From NCBI GenBank assembly GCA_049724395.1, contig JAUGWO010000004.1, forward strand, positions 1 through 61,263: DNA of 61,263 nucleotides, given 5' to 3'. Within the stretch, counting starts at the first letter, position 1. The number at the start of each line of letters is the position of its first letter. The DNA is from Spongospora subterranea f. sp. subterranea. Taxonomy: Eukaryota > Endomyxa: Phytomyxea > Phytomyxea > Plasmodiophorida. This document shows positions 46,931-58,209 of the stretch, piece after piece. A program made the position numbers and the translations under genes. The notes under the pieces were generated by a model. It worked only from the letters and a program-made list of their open reading frames with translations. It did not search any database and had not been told where the DNA came from.

Positions 46931-47453
46931 GGATACCCGTTGACGACAATTAGTGAGCTAATGTACAAAACCGATGTTCCGTGCATCCTTGAGGTTTCCA
47001 GCACGCTAAGAGAATTGCAGTCCTCTTCGAGTGATTCTTCGATCGAGGCAGGTCCAGGCAGCGCAGACGTTGTGCATGGCCTGTTGGTCAAGTTTGAATA
47101 AAAATTCATATCAACCAGCCAGACACTTCCCAGTCTGCTTATATACGATTGCCAATTGGCTGCCGACCTAAAAATTATCCATGTGGTTATACTGGAAGAG
47201 TGGTACCAGGGAGGTCAAATTTGCGAAGGGGCGATTTTACAAATTCCAACCGGGGTGTTTGTAAATTGACAGAAGTATAGTTGACTGGCCCACTTCTGAT
47301 CCCAATAAGATATATCCTTTAGAATAACCCGACGACGGTTGTTGACTTTTTCTCAGCAACAAGAGCTAACAAGAAAGCTGTGGAACTGTATAAATTAGAA
47401 CCCATCATTTGCTCTTTGGTTGAGCAGTTCTGGTTGTAACAAAATTATCTGAT
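46931..47453. other. No recognised gene
   Basis: Spacer before the PIN1 3' end. A minus-strand frame at 46864-47109 shows no known domain. Confidence 0.4.
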
Positions 47454-47996
47454 TTATCCTGTTCTCTTGATGATGTGCACTCCACTTTCGGTTTCGACAA
47501 TCTCACTGACATCTCCAACAGCTAAGGAAAAAGCTGCATCCTCGAATGGCTGCTGCATTTGCCCTTTCCGAAAAAAACCTAGATCACCACCTGACTTTGC
47601 AGAGCTGCAATCTGAGTGCTCGAGTGCCACATTTTCGAATATCAGACCCCCTTTCAAGATGTCATGGCGCAGACCGGACAATAGACTTTCGGCATCGAGT
47701 TTGGATCGCTGCTTGATCAGTACCCCATCAGGGTCTTTCCATGAACCAAGTCTTCGGCTCTGACAGTGTTTGAGAAGAATGTGGGATGCTCGAATTTGAT
47801 CGCCCATAACGTTGGGAGTTGGGGCGATGGCTTGACCAATGTTTCGTTGGAATGATGGCAAACCCCGTGATGAGGAGTTGGTCAACAATTTGTGCTGGGC
47901 TGACGTTTGGGACGATCGCCAGGATAGATAAAGGAGTACATTGATGTGATTGCAACATTTGAACACTTCATTTGTTAGCGTCAATATTCGGATCAT
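47454..47996 (-). CDS. PIN1: Parvulin peptidyl-prolyl isomerase, PIN1-like
   Basis: PIN1 isomerises pSer/pThr-Pro bonds. The catalytic domain is complete: IRASHILLKHCQSRR (His, Lys and the two Arg that bind phosphate), SDCSSAKSGGDLGFFRKGQM (catalytic Cys), QQPFEDAAFSLAVGD and GVHIIKRTG at the end. The WW domain expected before it is not readable in the open frame, although a short SSSRGLP-x-F segment about 20 residues upstream might be a remnant or lie across an unplaced intron. The start is therefore uncertain; 47996 is the longest frame and the true exon 1 may lie further upstream. Confidence 0.85.
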   Translation of the reverse strand: MIRILTLTNEVFKCCNHINVLLYLSWRSSQTSAQHKLLTNSSSRGLPSFQRNIGQAIAPTPNVMGDQIRASHILLKHCQSRRLGSWKDPDGVLIKQRSKLDAESLLSGLRHDILKGGLIFENVALEHSDCSSAKSGGDLGFFRKGQMQQPFEDAAFSLAVGDVSEIVETESGVHIIKRTG

Positions 47997-47999
47997 TTC

Positions 48000-48631
48000 T
48001 TTGGTATGGGCCCATAGTGCAGTGTCGAGTTGCCAATCAAGGTAATCCTCTATAATTCGAGTAATACTGCACTGCTTTGAACCTTGCTCAAAAAACAGTT
48101 GGCAATTTTAAAGAAGAACGTCATGTTTACCCCAGCAAATTGATGGAACCCACAAAAGCGGCTTCTCAAGACGTTGCTCGGTCTGATACTGGCAGGATTC
48201 TCAGATTGAATTTGGCATTTCTTGCAATGTTTGGAAATCAATTCCATTGTTTATTCACAACCCTCATTTTGTGTCCTGGGTGAACAGTATTGTATCCATT
48301 GGAGCTTTTTTCGTTCATGAAAGTTTTTAAAGATTGGAAAACCGTTAAGGAATATAGGAGTTGAACAATTGAATAGTTATGGTTTCATTAAGATGCGGGA
48401 GAAACCCATTAGCATCAAAATTACCAAACACTTGATTGCGCTTGGGCATGCGAATTACACAGGATATTTTGGGGATCATGGTCCGATTGGAAAAAATTGC
48501 AATAGTTGGACATCACTTAGCCATCCAATGTATCCCTTGAATTAACTATGCCAACCGTATTTGGCGTCATGGCCACGGACTACACACTGTGACATACGCA
48601 TCTTTGCGCCAATACTGTATAATCATTAAAA
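48000..48631. promoter_or_regulatory. Divergent spacer between PIN1 and LSM7
   Basis: PIN1 and LSM7 point away from each other. No conserved frame was recognised, though the missing PIN1 first exon may lie here. Confidence 0.4.
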
Positions 48632-48994
48632 ATGTCCAAAAAGGAGTCCGTTTTAGACCTGAATAAGAACTTGGATCAGGCGGTTCGAGTGAAGTTTACT
48701 GGTGGGCGAGAGGTGACCGGGATTCTCAAAGGTTTTGTTCTCATAGTCGGAATCGTATGAGCCTGTTTGTAATCTTTGGCGCTGCGTTTAGGGTATGATC
48801 CTTTGGTCAATATCGTGCTGGACGAGACGCTTGAATTCCTACGAGATCCTGAAGACCCATACCGTTTGACGGATCAAACCCGTTCCCTAGGTCTAACAGT
48901 ATGTCGAGGGTCTGCTGTCATGTTGATTGCACCTGTTGACGGTACTGAGGAAATCGATAACCCATTCCAGCAGGAGCAGGCTCCTCTGATATGA
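48632..48994 (+). CDS. LSM7: U6 snRNA-associated Sm-like protein LSm7
   Basis: LSm7 is a ring subunit of LSm1-7 (mRNA decay) and LSm2-8 (U6 snRNA). The start at 48632 gives MSKKESVLDLNKNLDQAVRV, then KFTGGREVTGILKG (Sm1 motif). An intron at 48732-48791 (60 nt) joins ILKG to YDPLVNIVLDETLEFLRDPE, followed by LGLTVCRGSAVMLIAP (Sm2 motif) and a short tail. The protein has about 100 residues, as usual. It converges on the TFIIF-beta gene with 77 bp between stop codons. Confidence 0.95.
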
Positions 48995-49071
48995 TATTAT
49001 ATATACCTAAATCACCAATTCGATCAACAAATCAATATGTTTATTTAGTTAATTCAGAAGACTGTCGATAA

Positions 49072-50033
49072 TTATGTAGCTGATTCTTCAACATCAGTTG
49101 TTAACCGATAATTCGCCTTCAGTGAATAATGATGCATATTTGGACCTGTACGATGCTGAGTGCATATTTGATCCAGCACCTCCTTCAAATATGCTTTAGG
49201 CTAATATTATCAAGCAAACCGGATTATTGTCAAAATCGACAGAACGTTGTTCAGGATAAGCGGTACCTGATCTGTTAACTGGACTAACTCAGAAAGGCGA
49301 TAGTGAGGTTTCGAATCAAACAAAACAAAAAGCCGGCTCTTGAGCTGCATTTCATCAATTCGTACACGTTTGTCAACTATAAGAATGTGATAGGTCAAGT
49401 TAAGGACAAAAGGGTGTTGTTAGGATGACCTGCACGATCTGCTCTTTTGAGGATAGTAGGGCGAACCGAGCGGCCGCTTGTACTAGAAGGCATACCCGAC
49501 AGCAGCTTGAACTGTTTGATAGCACCAGGGCTACCATCCTCCAAAACTATCTTCTGCGTCTGAAGATCGGCTTCATATCGGCTCTTTCTCTCATCAATCA
49601 ATGCCTGATACGAAGCACTAGATCCAATGCCAGGTCGGACATCAGCAAATAGTGCTGCTCGACCCTCTAATGAACATTGTTTAGAGGATGAAGATGGGTC
49701 CGATACAATAAGCATTGATGGTGGCTGAATTGACGATCCTGTAATAATTAGCATGATTACTGTAATGATTTGATAATGTTTGGATAAAATACCTGGAAGA
49801 TATTCAGGACGAACAAGAAATTCGAGTTCAGATGAATTGGTGCCAGGTGACGATATGGTCAACCTCTTCGGTAAATCATTTGGGTTATATTCCGACGGCA
49901 TATGTAATTTTGCAACAGCATCATTGGGTTTTGACGACGCCCGTGTGTCCCATTCTTTAAGGACAAACTCTGGAACTTTGGCGATCCACCATTCTACTGG
50001 CGTTTTTTGTCGTTTAGTGATAGGAGAGGACAT
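49072..50033 (-). CDS. GTF2F2: Transcription initiation factor TFIIF beta subunit
   Basis: TFIIF beta (RAP30) holds RNA polymerase II at the promoter. The start at 50033 gives MSSPITKRQKTPVEWWIAKV, the triple-barrel N-terminus (WWIAKVPEFVLKEW; KLHMP; LEFLVRPEYLP). Introns at about 49742-49795, 49380-49430 and 49200-49255 join LP to SIQPPSMLIVSDPS, then GRAALFADVRPG, RKSRYEADLQTQK, and the C-terminal winged helix (KRVRIDEMQLKSRLFVLFDS, PHYRLSELVQLTDQ, PKAYLKEVLDQICTQH, MHHYSLKANYRL). The stop is at 49072-49074. Length and order fit the family. Confidence 0.93.
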
Positions 50034-50074
50034 GAACGGAGTGCAATCTACGGAACACCGGGGTTGACTTTACT

Positions 50075-50930
50075 CTAACAGTGGGGGGCATGTGGTTGAG
50101 TGGTTGACTGCACCTGAACAGTGCCGGGGAGATGGTTGGGAGGTTGACTTCCCCTGTACAGTGCGGGTAGATGGTTGGGATGTTGACTTCCCCTGTACAG
50201 TGCGGGTAGATGGTTGGGATGTTGAATGTTGACTTCCCCTGTACAGTGCGGGTAGATGGTTGTGATGTTGACTTCCCCTGTACAGTGCGGGTAGATGGTT
50301 GGGATGTTGACTTCCCCTGGACAGTGCGGGTAGATGGTTGGGATGTTGACTTCCCCTGGACAGTGCGGGTAGATGGTTGGGATGTTGACTTCCCCTGGAC
50401 AGTGCGGGTAGATGGTTGGGATGTTGACTTCCCCTGTACAGTGCGGGTAGATGGTTGGGATGTTGACTTCCCCTGGACAGTGCGGGTAGATGGTTGGGAT
50501 GTTGACTTCCCCTGTACAGTGCGGGTAGATGGTTGGGATGTTGACTTCCCCTGTACAGTGCGGGTAGATGGTTGGGATGTTGACTTCCCCTGGACAGTGC
50601 GGGTAGATGGTTGGGGGATGTTGACTTCCCCTGTACAGTGCGGGTAGATGGTTGGGATGTTGACTTCCCCTGGACAGTGCGGGTAGATGGTTGGGATGTT
50701 GACTTCCCCTGTACAGTGCGGGTAGATGGTTGGGATGTTGACTTCCCCTGTACAGTGCGGGTAGATGGTTGGGATGTTGACTTCCCCTGTACAGTGCGGG
50801 TAGATGGTTGGGATGTTGACTTCCCCTGGACAGTGCGGGTAGATGGTTGGGATGTTGACTTCCCCTGTACAGTGCGGGTAGATGGTTGGGATGTTGACTT
50901 CCCCTGGACAGTGCGGGTTTTTGGAAACAG
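50075..50930 (+). repeat. Minisatellite, 39-bp unit, about 20 copies
   Basis: The unit reads GTTGACTTCCCCTGTACAGT then GCGGGTAGATGGTTGGGAT. Two main variants alternate irregularly (CCTGTACAG and CCTGGACAG). Units at 50075-50160 are more diverged, and single units carry small insertions (near 50225 and 50615). The period is a multiple of three, so the plus strand is open as VDFPCTVRVDGWD repeated. The array starts about 40 bp upstream of the TFIIF-beta start. I do not call it a protein gene. Confidence 0.97.
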
Positions 50931-51118
50931 AGCTTTGGTAGTTCGCGTGAAGAGTTTAGGGTGAGGGCGATGGCCGATAAGTCAAATCGACAGAGTTGTC
51001 GTTAGCTCATTACATTGATTACCTTAATTAGTGTGTAAACCTATTCAGTGTGTACACGAATACAATGTGATAAACACCTAATGTACATTATTAACAATGA
51101 ATTAGATGCGGTCTATCT

Positions 51119-51686
51119 TTGGATTTGAACGGTCTTTGGCATAAGGAACAATTGTCTCCAAAACTGCAAGAAATCATAAAAAGTACCCGCACTGCAGAGC
51201 AGAGTTGGCTTGCCGAAATTGTCCTGCAGCATCGAGGCTTCATCATCGGCTTCTATCTTCAGTTTCACTGCGAATTCTTTCAGATATTTGCAAGTTGTTG
51301 TGCCTATCGCATTGGAAAGCGTGTCAACACAGGCCATACGTCGGGCAAGTTGCGATCACCTTAACTCACTGCATATTCAGCTTGCTGAACAGAGAGAGGA
51401 TTGCCATTTGCGTCAATGGCTCGATATGCATCCATATATCGGTAGCATTTTCGTGCGTACCGACGTATGGCCTGTGTTGACACGCTTTCCAATGCGATAG
51501 GCACAACGACCTGCAAATTTTTGAAAGAATAAGTACAATTCTTTCTGGTATAGCTTTTGCAGGCACCCCAATACATCTCTATATAATTAGATTCGCAGGG
51601 AAACTTAGGATAGAAGTCGATGATGAAGCCTGGATGTTGCAGAGCAATTTCGGCAAGCCAAGTCTTTTGCTCTGCAAAATCTGGTT
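51119..51686 (-). pseudogene. DDE transposase C-terminal part with inverted second copy
   Basis: The minus strand (about 51690-51361) reads KTWLAEIALQHPGFIIDFYP, then ESNYIEMYWGACKSYTRK, VPIALESVSTQAIRR and ARKCYRYMDAYR, the end of the same DDE family as at 45140-45600. The plus strand at about 51190-51350 carries an inverted copy of the same gene with the stretch around the YWG box missing. The two copies form a hairpin. The minus-strand piece ends exactly where the 5' LTR of the copia element begins (51687). Confidence 0.85.
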
Positions 51687-54600
51687 TGTTGAAATTACTG
51701 TTGAGTCGTCGAGTTGCGGGCATGACAGTGATGATGTCGATCGGTGACGGGGAGGACTTTCCAGCCACTGGTTTACAGTGACCAGTCGCCGGGTCAACGA
51801 CTGGGACCAATCTGAGCAATCTGCTGAATAAACTTCACTTCCCAATTGATCAACTCTTATACAGTAGTCTCGTTTATCAGAAGACCCGTAGTTGATGGAC
51901 GACCACGATCTCAAGCAATCGGAACTGCAACCAACTTCTCAGGTTATGTGCCCAGTTCAGAGGCTTGCGTTGGCCTTCACCGGGCAGAAATTAAATGGAG
52001 AAAACTGGACTGCGTTTAAGTTCGCGTCCGAAACTCATTCAAGGAAGGCAACAGCTCCATGACGTTCGGACGAGTGACACGGGCGCAAGCAAGGTTGATA
52101 TTGATATGGCCTGTTTGATTTCAGTGCAAGCACTAGAGCCCAATCAGTACGAACATGTTTATCAACCGCATGCGCAGCGTGGTCGGCTTTAGTGGGCTTC
52201 TACGCGTCGAAGAATGCTTAAAACGTCCTGCTATCGACACAAGAGTTCCGACAGACAAAGATATCGGAGAGTGGATCGCTATTTGCACACTTTTCAAAAA
52301 TGTCTTAACTGTCCAGACGCCTCGGCAATGCAAGCGGAGCGAGCGTCAGCGACATCGACTTGCATGATTACTTCGACCGTTGTCCTGTACTTGACAACAT
52401 GCATTATCGAGAAGCACATGGTCGTCATGACGAGGCGTCTGGACATCGACTTCATGACGACCGTGTGCTTCTCGATAATGCACAGTACAGGACAAGGGTC
52501 GAAGTAATCATGCAAGAATCAGTGTTAGCAAAAACAGAATTGATCAACCGCCTGTTGACGGCAGAACATAGATTGAATCTCTGTTCCATCCCGGAACCTC
52601 AAACAGTTTTTGATGCAGAAGAAAGGAAGCGCGAGAAACCGAAGAGGAAATGCAAGTGTTATAATTGCAGGAAGGCAGGGCATTGGGGACGAGATTCTGG
52701 GTTACCCAAGAAGAATCAGAGAGCGAGTGTTGCTTCAGAAGTGATGTTCATGGCTAGTCACAAGGAGGACGACCAGGACGTGCCTGGCTGATAGACAGTG
52801 GTGCGTCCTCGCACATGATTCACCAACTAGATTCCCTGATGGACTACGAGATACTGGTGCCGGTACGACTTGTTTGGGCGATGGCAGACGATTAGAGGCG
52901 ACACAGATTGGCTGCGTAAAATTGGGAATAGGATGCAGACTCAATCATGTCCTGTATGTACCTGGACTGAAACAAAACTTGTTCTCAGTTGGAGCGGCAA
53001 CCAAGCGTAAAGGGAGATACCTGTCAAATCTCTGTCGATGTCAAGCTGGTCATCAACTAACAACGGAGTAACGGCGTATACAGATTCGAAACACTTCATT
53101 CGGAGAAGGTGTATCAAGCGCAAACTGACGTACGAGACGCATTCGAATAGCACAGGAGGTGCGGTCACGTCAATATGGAAACTCTTCGGAAGATGAGCGT
53201 GAAAGGCATAATCCCACAATTTTCCACGAATAGCCAAGTTGTGGACAAGTGCACAGTATGCGCGAAAGGAAAAATGGCGAGATTGCCAATACCGAAGTCC
53301 TCAACAACTAAGACAAAGGAGCTACCTAGGCGAATTGGTGCAAAGTGATCTGTGTGGACCAATGAGCAATAAGGTCACTGTAGGGTAACTGGTATTTTGC
53401 CGCTTACATCGACGACTATACGAACTGGGTTCATATCGCTTTTGTGGCCAAGAATCTGAACAGCTTGAAGAATTTCAATCGTTTCGTGCGCTTATGAAGA
53501 AACAGTGGGGGCGAACATCAAATGTCTACGCAGCGACGGAGGTGGCGAGTACGCAAGCAACGAATGCCAAGGTTTTCTGAAGAGAAAGGGACCTTGTGGC
53601 AACGTACCGCACCAAGGACTCCTCAACAAAACGGCAAGGCAGAGAGGATGAACAGAACGATCGTGGAGAAGGCGCGATGCCTGTTGTTTGACTCTGGACT
53701 ACCGACTTCGTATTGGGATTACGCGGTCCGGTTGGCGGCCTACGTCAGGAATAGGACAATAACGTGAACGAGAAGCCACCGTATGAACTCATTCACAAGA
53801 GGCTACCAAGTCTTGCAAGTGAGCCACTGTTCGGATCTCAAAATTCTGGTCTAATAGGTTCCTTCATTGGCTACCCAAGCTACTTGTAGCGGCCAGGCGG
53901 AAGTAGGGAAAATTCCTGGTACAGTAGTACACAGGATTACCCGACCCGTAAGAACCCGCGTACCTTTGTATACCATACCATACCTGTTCGGATCTCTAAG
54001 GTTCATGTTCCAGATTCACATCGAAGCAAGTCCGACAGCAAATCAAGACAATGCAAATTCTTTGGGATTTGCGGATGGTGCTAAGGCGTATGTGTTTGAA
54101 GACTTGAAGACGTCGAGAGAATTTATATTAAGGGGCGCAAAATTGAAGGAGACTCGCACAACACCAGTCGAAATGTTAGCGGATGACGACGAGGAAGAGG
54201 AATTCCTGCCCGCAAGTGCAGACAAAGGCCAACTATTCAAGAACGCGAATTCGAGCATGAAGGTGCAAGACAGCAGCGGCGAAGCCGCCCTCATCGAGAA
54301 GAAGAAGCTGGAACTAAGAACGAGCAAGCGAATCACCTGGAAGCCGGCACTGTACATGAACGAGTATGCCGGCTGTGCCTTGACAATTAAAAAAAATCCA
54401 GCAACACCAACTATGGCGTTGAACGATAAAAGATGGAAGAGAGCAATGGAAATGGAGTGCGATTCATTGAGCAAGAATAAGACTTGGGAAATTGTTCCGC
54501 GACCAAAGGGAAGAAATGTGGTCAGCGGCAAATGGGTGTTTAAGGCGAAAACCGATGCTGCAGGAAACGTGATCAGATGCAAGGCCCGCTACGTGGCCCG

Positions 54601-55640
54601 AGGAGTTAGCCAAAAGCCAGCGAACACGCCATCTATTATCACAACGACAAGTCTAAGTGACTCAATCGGCAAAGTAAAGTTTCCTTATTCAGCTGCTGTT
54701 GGATCCCTGATGTACCTGATGCTGGGAACAAGACCAGATATTGCAGAAGCGGTGGGAGCAGTCAGACGACACACGAGCAATCCGAGTGAGCAAGATGTAG
54801 TGGCACTCAAGAGAGGTTTACGATATGTCGCAGGTACTACGTCGATGGGGATCAAGTACGACGGTAAGATATCAAGCAGTAATCTTCTTGGGTTCGCCGA
54901 CGCCGATTATGCCGGCAGCGAGGTGAATCGAAAGTCGACATCGGGAGTTATTTTTATGATGAACGGTGGTCCGATAAGTTGGACAAGCAGATTGCAACGG
55001 TGTGTGTCCCTGTCAACAACTGAAGCTGAATACGTGGCGTTATGCTCAGCAGCACAAGAGGCGTCATGGCTTCGCGGTCTGCTTAAGGATACGGGATTCG
55101 AACAGGATGCGCCAACGATCATCTATGAGGATAATCAGGCGGCAATCGCGCTCGCAAACACATTCCAGACTAAGCGCAGGTCGAAACACATAGAGGTCCG
55201 CTATCATTATACCAGGGATCAGATCGTGAAAGGAGTGATTCAGCTGCGATATTGCAAGTCTGACGACATGACGGCCGATATACTGACTAAGCCACCTGGT
55301 CCAGTAATTTTTAACAGGCTCCGCAAAAGTTTCATCGCCCGTACGCTCGGGTGGGAGTGTTGAAATTACCGTTGAGTCGTCGAGCTGCGGGCATGACAGT
55401 GATCATGTCGCTCGGCGGAGCTTGGCGACGGGGAGGACTGTCCTGCCGGACTTTCCAGCCACTGTCTTACAGTGACCAATTGATGGATCAACGATGGGGA
55501 AAGGGGCAAGTGCAATCTGGCAATCATCCCTGAATAAACTTCACTTCTTAAATTGATCAAACTCTTCTCATATAGTTCAGAAGACCCGCGTTGATGGCCG
55601 ACCACGACCTCAAGCAAACGGAACTGCCACCTTCTTCACG
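51687..55640 (+). mobile_element. Ty1/copia LTR retrotransposon fossil, broken
   Basis: This is an LTR retrotransposon of the Ty1/copia order. Two related LTRs begin TGTTGAAATTA at 51687 and 55358, each about 200 bp. Inside, in family order, are a gag-like start, a zinc-knuckle region (about 52640-52710), an aspartic protease region (about 52785-52820), integrase parts (about 53270-53760), a reverse transcriptase part and an RNase H part (about 54400-55340). The order protease-integrase-RT identifies copia. The element is broken at several places. The LTRs are clearly diverged from each other, so the insertion is not recent. Sequence after the right LTR (to about 55640) resembles the start of the interior again, which suggests a former tandem or recombined copy. 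Confidence 0.9.
52360..52515. repeat. Palindrome inside the copia fossil
   Basis: Arms of about 70 bp (TTGCATGATTACTTCGACC...TCGTCATGA) meet around a loop of about 12 bp. The arms differ by a few bases and one short gap. Confidence 0.85.
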
Positions 55641-55689
55641 GGGAAGACCAAGCAAAGTGTGCAATTCTTCTTTGACCCAAGAGGCAAAC

Positions 55690-56040
55690 GTTAGGAGGAA
55701 CCAGATCCGTTGAAATAAACCGAAGTGTATTAATACAGACTATGCAAGGAGTTGACAAGAATGACCAGGCAGAGGTCATTCTTGTCGGAAAACTGCGGCG
55801 GACCTGCGGCGAAGCCGCGAATGTTAGGAATATATGGGAGTGTTCCTAACTCCTTAAGCCAGGGCCCGGCTTGGACGGGTAATCCACATGAAACCGACGA
55901 ATCGTTTCCTTTTAAGGCCGGTGTGGAACCAAGGTTACGTGCGGGCTCCCACGATCCTGGTCATTCTTGTCGGAAAACTGCGATGGAACTGATGCGAAGC
56001 CGCGAATGTTAGGAATATATGGGAGTGTTCCTAACAGCAA
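55690..56040 (+). repeat. Direct repeat pair, about 80 bp
   Basis: GGTCATTCTTGTCGGAAAAC through GAAGCCGCGAATGTTAGGAA to GGGAGTGTTCCTAAC occurs at about 55774-55852 and 55958-56034. The unit ends in a short palindrome (GTTAGGAA...TTCCTAAC). It may be the terminal repeat of a small unrecognised element that interrupts the transposase fragment at 56040. Confidence 0.75.
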
Positions 56041-56829
56041 AGCTTGCACCGCAGATTCTCTCGGGCGGTTGCGATCGGAGCCATACTCGGCATTGTCGAG
56101 CAATATCTTCATCATAAATGAACGATTTAGATTTTACATGACACCCCTGCTGATGTGAAGGCAATTGCCCGGTTTTAAGAAAAAAGTCTGCCCATTTTCT
56201 GATCTTCCTCGCCTGATGGTCGGTGTTCTGCTTTGGAAAATGCTCGGCAACAACAGTTCTTGATATGGAAATCCTACTGTTGCAATTTTCAAGTAGATGA
56301 AAATACTTTTCGATTGCAAGATAACGAATAAAATCGTACTTTGAAACGGCATTCATCTGTTTTTCGTATTGCACATTACAGCGAAACTTGGTCAAGTTTT
56401 CCAGTAGTTTCAAAGCATCTTCAATGGACATGCTCGGCGTCGCAGCTGTAGAAGTGTTGATGTCAGGCTCATCAACTGGGAAAGCACTTGACGTGTCAAG
56501 ACTGCTGTGTTTGGAAGCAAAAAAATCTGTGATCTTTTTGCTGCCTTCAGAAGAATGAAGTAATGCAAGTTTCTGTTTCCTCTTGCGCCATTCAGTCGTT
56601 CTGCTTGACCCAGAGTAAACGGACCGTAGATGAGTTCCTGCTCCAGGTCTCCATGTGAGAAAAACGAAGACGGAACCGTCGACAGGTGGTCATCTCTGAC
56701 ATCGTGTTCTTCCATACTGAAATAATACAGCTCTTCGCTCACATCGTCCAGAAGAATCTCAGACTGCTTACTCCGCTTCGCCTCTCTGGCCAAGGCCAGA
56801 CGCTTCCATTGCGAATTTTTCGGTGCCAT
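56040..56829 (-). pseudogene. DDE transposase N-terminal part
   Basis: The minus strand starts at 56829 with MAPKNSQWKRLALAREAKRS. After a frame change near 56420 it continues with YLAIEKYFHLLENC, ARKIRKWADFFLKTGQLPSH and KSKSFIYDEDIARQCRVWLR. This is the DNA-binding N-terminal region of the same fungal-type DDE transposase whose C-terminal part lies at 51361-51690 in the same orientation. The copia fossil and the 80-bp repeats lie between. GCGCACGCA motifs upstream (56890-56940) resemble the subterminal repeats of the element at 44692-46272. Confidence 0.78.
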
Positions 56830-57029
56830 CGCAAAGGTACAGTAATCCCGAACAAGAAGAATTGCGCCTCGGGAGACTTCGCAACTTAATTTGCGCAAAG
56901 CAAAAGTGCGCACGCAATTATCAAAATGCGCACGCATTTTTATCAAATTTGATTTTCCACCATAGATGTTTCAAAACTTCGGGTCGCCTCATAATTTAAA
57001 AGTCTATCACGGGCTTCAGTTTAAAGAAA

Positions 57030-57212
57030 AGTGTCACCTAGGGTTTGTAACTGCGTGGCCTCGTGGTTCCTCGACTTTTGGAATCAGACATGACGTCACT
57101 TTGAATTTTGTGCGCAGTGGGTAAAGATACAATATCACCAGTGGAAAAAATCTAGTAAATTTGCCAGTAAACTTATTATTCGCTTACGGAGTTGTAAACC
57201 CTAGGTGACACT
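57030..57212. mobile_element. MITE, 183 bp
   Basis: The ends are inverted copies of AGTGTCACCTAGGGTTTGTA with about 20 of 23 bases matching. It has no coding capacity. AAA lies on both sides and could be a 3-bp target duplication. The family of the parent transposon is not determined. Confidence 0.75.
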
Positions 57213-57254
57213 AAATACGGTTAACGGTAAGGTGCCGTACAGTCACGGAATTGT

Positions 57255-57330
57255 CGGTTTACCGTAGATGACATTATTATCCATCCACATTTAGGTCCGT
57301 AAATGGATGCTAATAATGTCACGGCATATA
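57255..57330. repeat. Short inverted repeat
   Basis: GATGACATTATTATCCATCC...ATTTA and TAAATGGATGCTAATAATGTCA form imperfect arms of about 25 bp. Confidence 0.7.
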
Positions 57331-57371
57331 TATCGCGTAATTTACAAAATACCCCAAATCTAGATCTTTAT

Positions 57372-57855
57372 GGGAGCAGTGAATTCACTGGCTTGATTCA
57401 CTGGCCGCACTTTTTCAAGCCAGTGAATTCAATATCTTGGTATGAGCAGTGAATTCGCTGGCTTGATTCACTGGCTTGACGCATTTATCTGAGCCAGTGA
57501 ATCAAGCCAGTGAATTCACTGCTCATACCAAGATATTGAAATCACTGGCTTACTTCGCTGGCCAGATTAACCTATCGGATCAATCGGGACCTTCGCAAGC
57601 TCAAGAAGAGAATTTGAGGATCTGCGTTGGAGAAATTATTTCATTTATTCCTTCAGCATCACAAGCAGGCCGTTAGTGACATTAGAACGTCGTTGAACGT
57701 ACACAGTTTATGGTATGGTTACCGGTCGTTGAACGTACACAGTTTATGGTTACCGGTACACCCTTTCTAGGACAAAAACTCTCCTTTGTTCATCATTAAA
57801 AATGTCATCCTATTTCGATCGGCCTGGTTAGTTGAATTGGGTTCTTTGCTTCCCA
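57372..57855 (+). repeat. Left terminal inverted repeat
   Basis: This arm carries at least five GCCAGTGAAT(T/C)(A/G)A-type half sites, then a non-repetitive part with TGAACGTACACAGTTTATGG present twice. A 66-codon frame lies at 57476-57676 and its exact inverted copy lies in the right arm. Confidence 0.92.
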
Positions 57856-58209
57856 TCATACTGATCAATGCAGGGAACAAAGAATCGAAAAGTGTGTTAA
57901 TTCCTCTTTATGACTTTCAGTAATTGGTGTTGTCAAAATGTTTTCTGCGATCAGTTCTGAGCAAAATAAGTTGGGTGCTTGCAATATCTCAACTTGTACA
58001 CACGGCTATAGGTGTTGCTCAAACATTGCCGGTGTGTGGCCAAACTGCCGGACAGATCATGTTTTTTTATCGAAATACTACAAGGCTTAATGACATCGGA
58101 AATAGAATGTAATCTGATTTAACGCAGCTCGCATATATGCGTATGACTAAGGCCTTCCTGAAAAGCGCTTATGATCAAAGATAGCAGACAAAGACACAAG
58201 AAATAATTT

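Noticed and set aside
46864-47109. Minus-strand 81-codon gene
   Set aside because: No domain, no splice partners, and next to a possible LTR fragment.
47800-48060. WW domain of PIN1
   Set aside because: Only a short SSSRGLP-x-F stretch is visible, and neither Trp of the domain is in place in the open frame.
50075-50930. CRISPR array
   Set aside because: Units are contiguous with no unique spacers, the host is eukaryotic and no cas genes are present. It is a minisatellite.
50210-50964. Repeat protein encoded by the minisatellite
   Set aside because: The open frame follows from a period divisible by three; no splice or domain support, and single-unit indels break the frame.
54043-54582. Minus-strand membrane-like ORF of 179 codons
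   Set aside because: It is the antisense of the copia fossil coding region.
57476-57676. 66-codon gene in the inverted ends of the Mutator-type element
   Set aside because: It consists mostly of palindromic end repeats; its twin in the other arm is simply the inverted copy.
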